This document shows, piece by piece, positions 43,203 through 51,613 of a stretch of DNA of 64,000 bases. Origin of the DNA: Citrifermentans bemidjiense Bem (GTDB taxonomy: Bacteria > Desulfobacterota > Desulfuromonadia > Geobacterales > Geobacteraceae); contig NC_011146.1 in the NCBI RefSeq assembly GCF_000020725.1, positions 2,851,501-2,915,500 on the forward strand. Direction: 5' to 3'. Both the position numbers and the translations under genes were made by a program. The notes below the pieces were generated by a model. The model ran no database searches, was not told where the DNA came from, and was given only the letters and a program-made list of their open reading frames with translations. Every line of letters begins with the position of its first letter. Within the stretch, counting starts at the first letter, position 1.

Positions 43203-44347
43203 CTTGTTCCATCCGTTTCGGTATTGCCGCGGTAGTCGAACCCTCTCAGGGCGTACCTGTCGGAGTCAGCCATGACCTCCCGCAGCATCGCTAGATTTAT
43301 GGAGCCGCGCACCTTGGCCCAGGAGGCGGTCTCCGGTATCTTTCCGATCTTCTTGAGGAAAAGGAACTTCTGATAAAGCACTTCCTGCTCGCGCAGGAGC
43401 ATCTCCGGTATGCGCGGGGACGATTGGACGTCCAGCAGATCGCGGCGGGTGATGGACATCATATGCTCGGGCTTCAGGGCAAAGGGCTCAGTTTGAAACT
43501 GCGTCGTCGCTTGCGTCGTCCACTGGGCCAGTTGCTGCAGCTGTCCCCCCTCCCTCATCCAGAAACACGCCCTGGCGACGGCGGCTAGAATCTCCCTGGC
43601 TTCATCGGGATGACTGGCCACGAAGTCGCGTCGCAGACAGAGGAAACCGTAGTTGAGCCCTTTGTGGACCAGGTGGAACTCGGGGTAGGAGGCAAAGGCG
43701 ATGGTAGGGGTCGGCTCCCAGGCGCAGAAGGCGTCGATTCTTCCCATAGCGAGCGCCCGGGGCATCTCGCTCACCTCCATCGACACCAGCTCGACGTCCT
43801 TCTCGGCCAGCCCCGCGTTACCAAGCGCTCGCAACAGGGTGAAATGGGCGGCGCTGCCGAGGGTGACCCCGACCCTCTTCCCATCCAGGTCCTTCACCAG
43901 CATAGGAGTCCTGGCGACGATGGAGGCAGCACCCTGTTTCAGCATGGCTACGAGCACCACGTCTCCGCCGGCTGCAGCCGTCAAGGCCGGCATGTCCGCG
44001 AATATCCCCCCCTCCAGTTCACCCGTGGAGAGGAAATCGCCGATGTCCTTGCCGTTGTAGAAGGGGAGCATCTGCAGTCGCATCCCGCCGCGGTGCAGGC
44101 GCTCCGCCAGCACGCGGTCGCGCGACATGAGCTCGGCGACCGAAAACTCCGGAAGCGTCAGAGGTTGCGCCCCGATGTCGATCCCCTGGGTCATGCCGAA
44201 GCGATAGCGGCCATAAGCGGCTTTGGGGGACGGGGCTTTCTTTGCCGAGGAGCCGCCTTGGCCGGCGGAGCCGGGCGCCTGACTGGAGCAGCCGCAAAGC
44301 GCCAAAGCGGCGAAAAGTACCATGATGAGGTGCAGGGGCGTTTTCAT
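43199..44347 (-). CDS. SsuA/THI5-like solute-binding lipoprotein, probably a sensor component
   Basis: A 382-residue lipoprotein: signal peptide with lipobox ALCGC (Cys about residue 18), then a periplasmic binding fold of the NMT1/SsuA/TauA type (LEGGIFADMPALTAAAGGDV, LVKDLDGKRVGVTLGSAAHF, FCAWEPTPTIAFA). The family binds thiamine precursors, sulfonates or nitrate. No ABC permease or ATPase gene is near; it sits between cheR and the Cache-type kinase, overlapping both neighbours by 1 and 4 bp. I infer it presents a ligand to the kinase sensor. The ATG at 44347 is chosen over upstream in-frame starts because it begins a proper signal peptide. Confidence 0.85.
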   Translation of the reverse strand: MKTPLHLIMVLFAALALCGCSSQAPGSAGQGGSSAKKAPSPKAAYGRYRFGMTQGIDIGAQPLTLPEFSVAELMSRDRVLAERLHRGGMRLQMLPFYNGKDIGDFLSTGELEGGIFADMPALTAAAGGDVVLVAMLKQGAASIVARTPMLVKDLDGKRVGVTLGSAAHFTLLRALGNAGLAEKDVELVSMEVSEMPRALAMGRIDAFCAWEPTPTIAFASYPEFHLVHKGLNYGFLCLRRDFVASHPDEAREILAAVARACFWMREGGQLQQLAQWTTQATTQFQTEPFALKPEHMMSITRRDLLDVQSSPRIPEMLLREQEVLYQKFLFLKKIGKIPETASWAKVRGSINLAMLREVMADSDRYALRGFDYRGNTETDGTR

Positions 44348-45228
44348 CAGCTTCTCCTCACCATCTGTCTTTTGCGGAACAGGTTGCCGCAATCGAACAT
44401 CCGCTCCAGGTACGGTTCGTACCGGTCAGGTACCGTTTCCGCCTTTCCCAAGAGCAGCACCCCGTAGGGGTTCAAGGCACGGAAAAGGTTGTCGAAGACC
44501 CGCAGATACCCGGGCGAGTCAAGGTACATGAGGAAGTTACGGCAGGAGACCAGGTCGAACCCCCCGAAAAGCGATTCAGGCGGTGCGTAGGTGTTCGGAT
44601 CGAGCAGGTCGTGCCGCGAGTAGGTGATCATCTCCTTGATCCGGGGCGAGATCTGGTAACCGGTCCGGTCGTAGATGAAGTACTTGTTGAGCCGCTGCAG
44701 CGTCACCCCGGCGACGGCGGCCGTGCTGTACCTGCCGTATTCGGCCTCGGCCAGCGCGTCTTCGGCGATGTCGGTGGCGAAGATCTGCACCCGCGTTTTC
44801 AGGCCGAGAAGCTGCAGCGCCTCGTCGATGATGATGGCAAGCGAGCACGCCTCCTCCCCCCCGGCGCAGGCTGCCGACCAGGCGCGGAAAAAACCGTTGG
44901 TGTTTCCCGGCAGCATGGAGGGAATGATGACCGAGCCCAGAAGCTCGAACTGGAGCGTATCGCGGAAGAAACTGCTGAAACGGATGCGCAGCATGCGCGC
45001 AAGACAGGAGAGTTCTGAAGGGTTGTCGTTCAAATACCGGTGGTACGCGGCGACGTCGGGCAAACGTAGTTGGACCACCCGCTCCGCAATTCTCTTTGCC
45101 GCAAGGGTCAGCGAATAGTGTTGGAAGTCTTCGCCAAAATGCTCCGTTAGTAAACGCAGAATCTCGGCAACTGTGTCACTCAACGCGGCCTCCGGAACAC
45201 TGCTTTCAAGCGAGCGGTTCACTGCCAT
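44347..45228 (-). CDS. cheR: CheR-type protein-glutamate O-methyltransferase
   Basis: A 293-residue SAM-dependent methyltransferase of the CheR family. The N-terminal helical domain is followed by the SAM-binding loop WSAACAGGEEACSLAI, IFATDIAEDALAEAEYGRY, and FDLVSCRNFLMYLD. CheR methylates chemoreceptor glutamates; here there is no chemoreceptor, CheA, CheW or CheB gene, only a binding protein and two hybrid kinases. The start is set at ATG 45228 (MAVNRSLES); a 17-residue extension to 45279 is AT-rich with no good ribosome-binding site and looks like leader DNA. It opens the signalling operon; its target here is unknown. Confidence 0.9.
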   Translation of the reverse strand: MAVNRSLESSVPEAALSDTVAEILRLLTEHFGEDFQHYSLTLAAKRIAERVVQLRLPDVAAYHRYLNDNPSELSCLARMLRIRFSSFFRDTLQFELLGSVIIPSMLPGNTNGFFRAWSAACAGGEEACSLAIIIDEALQLLGLKTRVQIFATDIAEDALAEAEYGRYSTAAVAGVTLQRLNKYFIYDRTGYQISPRIKEMITYSRHDLLDPNTYAPPESLFGGFDLVSCRNFLMYLDSPGYLRVFDNLFRALNPYGVLLLGKAETVPDRYEPYLERMFDCGNLFRKRQMVRRS

Positions 45229-45399
45229 TGCACAGCTACATTCAGTGGTGGAGCAGCATTCCACAACAATTAAAATCATCCAACAAGAACAGCCACTGAC
45301 AAAAAGTTCCGGCCTCTTCAGAAAGATCCAATGACCTTCTCGGTTGCTTGGTGAGAGAACTTAAGAAATGTTTTTCAATTACACTTTTCACTATGATAA

Positions 45400-45433
45400 G
45401 TCAATTAGAATTGACTATTGGTTTTGTAACCAA
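45400..45433. promoter_or_regulatory. tandem palindromes upstream of cheR, candidate operators
   Basis: GTCAATT-AG-AATTGAC (45400-45415) has perfect 7-bp arms. TTGGTT-TTGT-AACCAA (45418-45433) has perfect 6-bp arms. They lie 2 bp apart in an AT-rich island, 172-205 bp upstream of the cheR start. The rest of the 442-bp gap 45229-45670 holds no gene; a GC-rich palindrome occupies its right end. Confidence 0.45.
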
Positions 45434-45566
45434 ATATTTACAAAGCAGGTTAGAGTTATGAGGAGGTGCAGCGGAGAGATCGAAAGCACCTGTGGGAGCT
45501 GCCAAAGGAGGGACGCATTATAACGCAGAGATTAGGTGGAAATTTCTCAGTGATCTTAAAACCAAT

Positions 45567-45650
45567 TGCCCCCACTCCCTCTGGGAGAGGGTTGGGGTGA
45601 GGGTATAAAGGAGGGATTAGGGGGTGGGAAGCTGCCAAGGGAGAGGACGA
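45567..45650. repeat. GC-rich intergenic palindrome
   Basis: Reads CCCCACTCCCTCTGGGAGAG then GGTTGGGGTGAGGG, with a nearby GGGATTAGGGGGTGGG stretch. It lies just after the DUF1653 gene (minus strand). Same family as the 11.6-kb copies. Confidence 0.6.
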
Positions 45651-45670
45651 CTATTGCCCTGAGGAGCCAT

Positions 45671-45901
45671 TTAAGGGGTGGAGGGATCCTGGCCATCGCA
45701 GCGGGTAAAGCGCGGCACGAAGGCGCCGTCCACCTGCACCTGCTCCAGGAACATGGGCTCCGGCCGCACCCAGAGACCCCCTTCCCCGTAAAGCGGCCGG
45801 TAGACGACCAGCATCTCGTCCGTTTCGCTGTGACGCGCGGTGCCGATGACCTGGTAGAAATTCCCCTTGTAATGCCGGTAGCGTCCGGGTTCTACGGCCA
45901 T
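45671..45901 (-). CDS. DUF1653 domain-containing protein
   Basis: A 76-residue protein made of one DUF1653 domain: YRHYKGNFYQVIGTARHSET, then LVVYRPLYGEGGLWVRPEPM and the end VPRFTRC. The family is small and widespread, with no assigned function. It begins 28 bp after the glycyl radical enzyme on the same strand and is probably in its operon, although such genes often sit in unrelated contexts. Confidence 0.9.
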   Translation of the reverse strand: MAVEPGRYRHYKGNFYQVIGTARHSETDEMLVVYRPLYGEGGLWVRPEPMFLEQVQVDGAFVPRFTRCDGQDPSTP

Positions 45902-45929
45902 GATGTTCCCTCCTTGGCTGTCGCCGCGC

Positions 45930-48290
45930 TCACAGGGACGTGTGCTCGGTCCTGGCTATGATCTCGTTTTGCAGCTCCTCGGAGAGGTCGCAGAAGTAAT
46001 CGCTGTAGCCGGCCACCCTGACAATCAGGTCACGGTACTGCCGGGGATCGGCCTGCGCCCTTTTCAGCGTCTCCACGTCCACCACGTTGAACTGGACGTG
46101 ATGGCCGTCCATCCTGAAGTAGCTGCGCACCAGCGCCGCCAGTCCGTCGACGCCCCCCTCCCCGGCTAAAAGCGTCGGGGAGAACTTCAGGTTCAAAAGG
46201 GTGCCGCCGCTGCGGATGTGATCCATCTTCCCGGCCGAACGGATGACGGCGGTAGGTCCCTGGCGGTCCGCCCCCTGCACCGGCGAGATCCCCTCGGAAA
46301 GGGGAGCGCCCCGGCGCCTGCCGTCGGGCATTGCCCCGGTGACCGAGCCGAAATAGACGTGGCAGGTGGTCGGGAGCATCTCGATGCGGTACACGCCCCC
46401 CTTCGTGTTGGGCCTGCCGTCCACCTGCTGGAAGAAGGCCTCGAAGACCTGCCGCATCAGGTCGTCGGCGAAGTCGTCGTCATTGCCGTACTTGCGGGTC
46501 CGGTTCCAAAGCCGCTGCCTGAGCGGCTCGTCCGAAGCGAAGTCCGCATCGAGCTTGGCCACCAGGTCGGGGAGCGAGACCGCCTTCTCTTGGAAAACGT
46601 GCTCCTTGATGGCGGAGAGCGAATCGGTGATGCTCCCTATCCCCACCCCCTGGATGAAGCTGTTGTTGTACCTGGCACCTCCCGCGTTGTAATCCACCCC
46701 GCGGCTGATGCAGTCATCGGTCAAAACCGACAGAAACGGAGCGGGCATGAGGCCTGCGTAGATCATCTCGATGAGGCGGTTGCCGCGGATCTTGATATCG
46801 ATGAAATGGGCGAGCTGCCTGGTGAAGGCGGCGAAGACGTCGTCGAAGCAGGCGAAACTCTCCGTTTTACCGGTAGCGGGCCCCAGCTGGGCGCCGGTTG
46901 CCGGGTCGACGCCGTCGTGCAGCGCCAGTTCCAGCATCTTCACCAGGTTGAAGTAGCCGGTGAGGATGTAGGCCTCCTTGCCGAACGCCCCGACCTCGAC
47001 GCAGCCGCTGCACCCCCCTGCGCGGGCGTCCGCGAGCGTCTTTCCCTGGCGCAGCTGCTCCTCGACCACGGAGTCCGCGTTGAAGATGGATGGAAAGCCG
47101 TACCCCTTGCGCACCACCCTCAAGGTGTGCTTCAGGAAGCGGTCGGGGGACTTGCGGGAGAGCTGGATGTTGCTGGAAGGCTGCAACAGGTGCATCTCGT
47201 CGATGATGTCCAGAAGCAGATGCGACACCTCGTTGGAGCCGTCGGAGCCGTCCGGGAGAAGCCCCCCCAGGTTGATGTTGGCGAAGTCGGTGTAGGTGCC
47301 GCTCTCGGCCGCGGTCACCCCCACCTTGGGGGGCGAGGGGTGGTTGTTGAACTTGACGAAGAAGCATTCGAGGAGCTCGCGCGCCTCCTCCTTTTTCAGG
47401 GTGCCGGCGGCGAGCCCGTCCCGGTAGAAAGGGTAGAGGTGCTGGTCGAGGTGCCCGGGGCTGAAGGCGTCCCAGCCGTTCAGCTCCGTAATGACCGCCA
47501 GGTGGCAGAACCAGTAGGACTGCAGCGCCTCGAAGAAATCGGTAGGGGCGTGCGCCGGAACCCAACGGCAGTTGGCGGCGATCTTCAAGAGCTCCTGCTT
47601 GCGGACGGCATCGGCGCACGCCGCGGCCATGCTTTCGGCAAGTTTCGCGTGGCGTTCGGCGAAAAGGATGACGGCGTCGCAGGAGATATCCATCGCCTTC
47701 AGCTCCTCCCGCTTGGACCAGGCGTTCGGATCGCTGACGAAATCGAGCGCGGCGATGGCGTCCGCTATCTCCTTCTTGAAATCGAGGAGCCCCTTATTGT
47801 AGATCTTGTCGTCCAACACCGTGTGCCCGGGGGCGCGCTGCTCCATGAACTCGGTGAAGATGCCGCTTTGGTAGGCCTCGTGCCATTCCTCGGGGAGTTC
47901 CCGGAAGATCTTGTCCCGAAGCGACCTCGTGCTCCAGTAGGGGATCACCGTCTCCCCGTAAGCCTTGAGGCAGGCGTCGTCGACGCGGTAGCTGGTCTTC
48001 TCGCGCGAGTTCAGGATGCGCAGGTCCTTAAGCGAGTGGCAGGTAAGCTCCGGGTAGGTCGGAACCAGCTTGGGAGCAGGCCCCCTCTCCCCCACCACCA
48101 GTTCCCCGTCGCCGAGATAGATGGTCTTCTTCTCGCAGAGGTAGTAAAAGGACTTGGCCCGCAGCACCGGGATGGACCAGCGCCCCTCGTTCTCGCGGTA
48201 AAACTCGGTGAGGAGCAGCGCGCGCTCCGCCGAAATCGCCGCCTCGGCGTCAAGGCTCTCCTGCCGCAGACGTTCAGTTCTTCCGGTCAT
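45930..48290 (-). CDS. glycyl radical enzyme, probable trans-4-hydroxy-L-proline dehydratase (HypD-like)
   Basis: A 786-residue glycyl radical enzyme. The thiyl Cys and acid/base Glu lie in SGCVEVGAFGKEAYILTGY. The glycyl radical motif is RVAGYSDYF near the C-terminus. Segments FTEFMEQRAPGHTV, TELNGWDAFSPGHLDQHLYP, SGTYTDFANIN and the ending EIIARTEHTSL closely follow HypD, including the F and H eight residues apart in its active site. HypD makes P5C from trans-4-hydroxyproline. No proC lies nearby, so the substrate is not certain. Its ATG directly follows the activase stop. An Fe-S aldo/keto reductase lies upstream and may reduce the product. Confidence 0.82.
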   Translation of the reverse strand: MTGRTERLRQESLDAEAAISAERALLLTEFYRENEGRWSIPVLRAKSFYYLCEKKTIYLGDGELVVGERGPAPKLVPTYPELTCHSLKDLRILNSREKTSYRVDDACLKAYGETVIPYWSTRSLRDKIFRELPEEWHEAYQSGIFTEFMEQRAPGHTVLDDKIYNKGLLDFKKEIADAIAALDFVSDPNAWSKREELKAMDISCDAVILFAERHAKLAESMAAACADAVRKQELLKIAANCRWVPAHAPTDFFEALQSYWFCHLAVITELNGWDAFSPGHLDQHLYPFYRDGLAAGTLKKEEARELLECFFVKFNNHPSPPKVGVTAAESGTYTDFANINLGGLLPDGSDGSNEVSHLLLDIIDEMHLLQPSSNIQLSRKSPDRFLKHTLRVVRKGYGFPSIFNADSVVEEQLRQGKTLADARAGGCSGCVEVGAFGKEAYILTGYFNLVKMLELALHDGVDPATGAQLGPATGKTESFACFDDVFAAFTRQLAHFIDIKIRGNRLIEMIYAGLMPAPFLSVLTDDCISRGVDYNAGGARYNNSFIQGVGIGSITDSLSAIKEHVFQEKAVSLPDLVAKLDADFASDEPLRQRLWNRTRKYGNDDDFADDLMRQVFEAFFQQVDGRPNTKGGVYRIEMLPTTCHVYFGSVTGAMPDGRRRGAPLSEGISPVQGADRQGPTAVIRSAGKMDHIRSGGTLLNLKFSPTLLAGEGGVDGLAALVRSYFRMDGHHVQFNVVDVETLKRAQADPRQYRDLIVRVAGYSDYFCDLSEELQNEIIARTEHTSL

Positions 48291-49175
48291 CTAAGCTCCC
48301 CCTATACGCGTATCCAGCCCTTTGTCCCTGAACAGTCGGGCATAATGTTCCAAACTCTCCTGCGAGGGCGCCATGGCCTCTTGCGCCGGTTGGGCCGCTT
48401 CCAGCCCGAAGCGCGCGGGCTTGGCGCCCCAGCTCCCGTGGTATGGGAGTAGCCACACCTGGCGCACCCCATGTACCCGCGCGGCAAGCGCCGCCAGGGC
48501 CTCCATCTCCTTAACCGAATCGTTGAATCCGGGGACCACGGGTATCCTGATCCAGATCCGTGCCTGCGCCCGGCCGAGGCGCTCCAGGTTCTCCAGTATC
48601 GCCGCATGGTCGGCGCCGGTCCCCTCACGGTGCCTTTCTGGGGCAGCGCACTTCAGGTCGAAGAGGAAGAGGTCCGTAAGCGGGGCGATGTCGAGGAGCG
48701 ATTCGGGGGCGCAGATCCCGGCCGTGTCGACGGCGGTGTGGATCTCCTCTTCGCGGCAGGCGGCGAGGAGCGCTTTGAGAAACTGCGGCTGTGAGAGCGG
48801 CTCCCCTCCCGAGAAAGTGACCCCGCCGCCGGAATCCTCATAGAAGAAGCGGTCTTTCAGGACGCTTCCCATCGCCTCCTCAACCGACATCACCCTTCCC
48901 ACCAGTTCGCGCGCGCCGGTCGGGCAGGCGTCGGCGCAGGCGCCGCAACCGCTGCAGGATTCACGGGAGAGGAGATTGGGGCAAACCGGGCGGCAGGCGC
49001 CGCAAGCGATGCAGAGGTTTTGAGAGAAGGCGATTTCCGGGAGGGGGGACTGGCTTTCCGGGTTGTGGCACCACCAGCAGCGCGCGGGGCACCCTTTCAG
49101 GAACACCGTAGTCCTGATGCCGGGGCCGTCGTGCAGCGAGTAGCGTTGCAGGTTAAAAACAGTTCCGTTAATCAT
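48291..49175 (-). CDS. glycyl radical enzyme activating protein (radical SAM)
   Basis: A 294-residue activase that installs the glycyl radical on the adjacent enzyme. The SAM cluster motif is CPARCWWC, preceded by RYSLHDGPGIRTTVFLKG. An inserted ferredoxin-like domain carries CIACGACRPVC and CSGCGACADAC for two auxiliary 4Fe-4S clusters, as in GRE activases other than PflA. GGVTFSGGEPLSQPQFL and DLFLFDLKC also fit. It ends with TAG immediately before the enzyme's ATG (TAGATG), so they are co-expressed. ATG 49175 is followed by MINGTVFNLQRYS. Confidence 0.94.
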   Translation of the reverse strand: MINGTVFNLQRYSLHDGPGIRTTVFLKGCPARCWWCHNPESQSPLPEIAFSQNLCIACGACRPVCPNLLSRESCSGCGACADACPTGARELVGRVMSVEEAMGSVLKDRFFYEDSGGGVTFSGGEPLSQPQFLKALLAACREEEIHTAVDTAGICAPESLLDIAPLTDLFLFDLKCAAPERHREGTGADHAAILENLERLGRAQARIWIRIPVVPGFNDSVKEMEALAALAARVHGVRQVWLLPYHGSWGAKPARFGLEAAQPAQEAMAPSQESLEHYARLFRDKGLDTRIGGA

Positions 49176-49211
49176 AAACAGCTAAACTCCGAAAAACAGA
49201 AGCAAAAGCAT

Positions 49212-49475
49212 GCAACACAGAGGACACAGAGGTACACAGAGGAAAAGCAGAAACAGGAAAGTCACAAACCCTATTCTTGGGAAAAACAAAACCAAAGAAC
49301 AAAAGCCAAAAGATTTAACACAGAGGGCACAGTGGAAAAGGGGAATTAAAAACTAAGCCTTTTGTCTTTCCTCTGTGGTTCCTCTGTGCACCTCTGTGGT
49401 GAGTGCCTTTTTTGGGGTTTCACAAAAAAAACCTCTGTGACCTCCGTGAACCTCCGCGACCTCTGTGTTCCGCCT
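49212..49475. repeat. ACAGAGG-type inverted-repeat element
   Basis: The left arm (49212-49243) holds three ACAGAGG units; the right (49366-49411 and again 49432-49470) the inverted CCTCTGTG units, ending GGTGAGTGCC. It fills most of the 319-bp gap between the activase and the aldo/keto reductase. No gene is visible. Confidence 0.7.
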
Positions 49476-49494
49476 TTAGGTTTCCGCCTTTTTT

Positions 49495-50445
49495 TTACAC
49501 CACCCGGATCATGAACTCCGGGCAGGCAGCGCCGCAGTAGCCGCAGAGAATGCATTCGGCCTCGTCTACGACGGCTTTTCCGTCCACGAGCCTCAGCGCG
49601 TCGTTGGTGCAGGCCGGGACGCAGGCGCCGCACCCCTTGCAAAACGCCTCCATGATGGCGAGCTTGCGCCTTCTCCCCTCCAGCTTTTCCCAGAGCGCTT
49701 CATCGGCGCGGTCATCGTGGAACAGGGCCAGGTTCCCGTCGATCTCCGGTTCGGAAAGCATCCCCAGGGCCACGCCGTGGACCCCGCGCACCCCGAGCAC
49801 GTAGCGCAGGCTCTCCCGCGCCGAGGAGATGAGGTTGCCGCCGGCCAACGCCTTCATGGCATAGACTCCCTTGCCGGCATCGGCGCAGGCGGCTATGGCT
49901 TCGGCCATCTCATTCTGCGTGCCGTCGATGATCCCCATGCCGGCCCGGTTGATGAGGGGATGCACCACCTCGATCTCGGGATGCTGCACCGACTTCCTGA
50001 TGGCGCCGACGAAATGGGAGGAAAGGCCTACGTGGGCGATCTTCCCCTCCTCCTTCATCCTGAGCAGCGTCTCGATCACCTCGGGGCGCTCTACGAACGG
50101 GTCGGCGACCCTGGCGCCGTGCAGGTGCACGATGTCCAACCGCTCCAACTCCAGTTCCTTCAGCGCGCGCTCGACGTGGGCGCGTGCCTGCTCAGCCGTA
50201 TTGGCGTGGGTCTTGGAGGCGATGTAAACCTCGCCGGTAAACCCGGATAAAGCGGAGAGGATGTGCGGGTAGGTCTGGTACAGTTCGGCGGTGTCCAAGA
50301 GGTTGACGCCGCGCTCCAGCGCGTAGCGGATCAGCCTCCCCCCCTCGTCGGGGGAGAGGCCTGCCTGCAAAGGACCCAAGGGGAGAGTGCCGAAAACGAG
50401 GGGGTTGATCTCCAAACCGGTGCTGCCAAGGCGAACTTTGTTCAT
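49495..50445 (-). CDS. aldo/keto reductase with C-terminal 2[4Fe-4S] ferredoxin domain
   Basis: A 316-residue protein. The aldo/keto reductase barrel has FGTLPLGPLQAGLS, the catalytic-Tyr region LLDTAELYQTYPHI, Lys in VYIASKTHANTAEQ and His in DIVHLHG. The C-terminal ferredoxin shows CKGCGACVPACTNDAL and CILCGYCGAACPEF. Such fused reductases take electrons from ferredoxin or act as Fe-S oxidoreductases. It precedes the glycyl radical set by 319 bp on the same strand, and reduction of the radical enzyme's product is a reasonable but untested idea. ATG 50445 (MNKVRLGSTGLE) is a good match to the family start. Confidence 0.9.
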   Translation of the reverse strand: MNKVRLGSTGLEINPLVFGTLPLGPLQAGLSPDEGGRLIRYALERGVNLLDTAELYQTYPHILSALSGFTGEVYIASKTHANTAEQARAHVERALKELELERLDIVHLHGARVADPFVERPEVIETLLRMKEEGKIAHVGLSSHFVGAIRKSVQHPEIEVVHPLINRAGMGIIDGTQNEMAEAIAACADAGKGVYAMKALAGGNLISSARESLRYVLGVRGVHGVALGMLSEPEIDGNLALFHDDRADEALWEKLEGRRRKLAIMEAFCKGCGACVPACTNDALRLVDGKAVVDEAECILCGYCGAACPEFMIRVV

Positions 50446-50527
50446 AGAATCTGTAGTCCCTTCACGTGATGCGCTAGCTTGCAGGCGAAACCGTCCTGTC
50501 TTCCGGTTCGGTTAGCCCCAATCTAGT

Positions 50528-50731
50528 TTAGTAATGCGGCGGGGGCTCTTCTTCGGAGGGAAGCCTCGTGTCCGAGGCGGCCAATCCGCGCAGGTGTTCC
50601 TTGATCAGTTTCAGTTCCCGGGTGAGGTGGTCGATCATGGTCTGCTGCCCGGTAACTACTTCGTTCAATTGATCTATGATGCGACCCTGATGCATGATCA
50701 GCATCTCCATCTCAGTCAGACGCTGTTCCAT
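50528..50731 (-). CDS. slyX: SlyX family protein
   Basis: A 67-residue coiled-coil protein: MEQRLTEMEMLIMHQGRIID, then a leucine/heptad-rich stretch and the family's ending EEPPPHY. SlyX function is unknown. It lies 82 bp upstream of the aldo/keto reductase and could head that operon; a divergent gene starts 205 bp away. Confidence 0.9.
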   Translation of the reverse strand: MEQRLTEMEMLIMHQGRIIDQLNEVVTGQQTMIDHLTRELKLIKEHLRGLAASDTRLPSEEEPPPHY

Positions 50732-50936
50732 GTCTGTCTCCTTTTATGACCTCGGCCGCCCGCACGGAAGCTGCAAGGACTTCCAGTAACGGGGGCTGGC
50801 TTATTTTTGGATGGCAAAGTTTAACGCGATTCCCTTTTGCAGCCAAGATAAAAAACTTCAAAAAGCGGACGGATTCTGATAATTTCCAGCTGCCCTTTTG
50901 AGCCGGCCAAGGCTCCTCGGGCTACGGAGGGAAAAG

Positions 50937-51605
50937 ATGTCGGATACGCCGAAATCGAGCAGCGAAAAACATATCGAAACCATCATGGAGCATCTGCAGC
51001 CGGGAACGGAGCGCTACGAGGTGCTGGACCGGGCCAAGCGTTTCAAATCGTCCTGGGTCGAATTGGGCGAAAAGCTTTTGGACGTGAGCAAGAGGGCACG
51101 CTTTAGGGAGTGGGGCTACGGTAGTTTCGAGGAGTACTGCGTGCAGGAGATCCGCATCAAGCGGGGGACCGCCGAGAAGCTCACCATGGCCTACCGCTTC
51201 ATGGAAAAGGAGGAGCCCCAGTTGATAGACCGGCGCGAGGAGCTGAAGCCGCTTCCCGACTACCGCTCCATCGACCTCTTGCGCCAGGCCAAGGAAGAGA
51301 AGGGTTTTACCGAAGAGGAGTACGGCGACCTGAGAAAGCGCGTGGTAGAAGAGGACCGCAGCCACCCGACCGTGCTGAAGAAGTTCAAGGAAGTGGCGGC
51401 CTTAAGGGAAGAGGTGAACCCGCTGGCGCCGCTCAAGGCAGGCATCTCGGCGGCCAGGAGGCTCGACTCCGCCCTGCGCGCCATGGAACGCGCCCCCGCC
51501 GTCTACCTGGAGCAGGTGAGCGAGATGATCGCGCACCTGGAACAGGAGCTCGAAGCATCGAGCGTAGGAAGCGAAGACGAGGCCGGCAGCATCCGCGCCA
51601 TATAA
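50937..51605 (+). CDS. conserved hypothetical protein (charged, helical)
   Basis: A 222-residue soluble, highly charged, mostly helical protein; no signal peptide or membrane helix. It contains ERYEVLDRAKRFKSSWVELG, EKLLDVSKRARFREWGYGSF and EEYCVQEIRIKRGTAEKLTM. The middle pattern resembles a small helix-turn-helix-like fold found near DNA-associated proteins, but I cannot name the family. The ATG at 50937 follows GGAGG at 6 bp. It is divergent from slyX and convergent with the exporter gene across an ACAGAGG element. Confidence 0.65.
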   Translation: MSDTPKSSSEKHIETIMEHLQPGTERYEVLDRAKRFKSSWVELGEKLLDVSKRARFREWGYGSFEEYCVQEIRIKRGTAEKLTMAYRFMEKEEPQLIDRREELKPLPDYRSIDLLRQAKEEKGFTEEEYGDLRKRVVEEDRSHPTVLKKFKEVAALREEVNPLAPLKAGISAARRLDSALRAMERAPAVYLEQVSEMIAHLEQELEASSVGSEDEAGSIRAI

Positions 51606-51613
51606 TCACAAAC

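Noticed and set aside
49212-49475. CRISPR-like array of ACAGAGG repeats
   Set aside because: Units are 7-10 bp, adjacent and without spacers, in inverted blocks; no cas genes.
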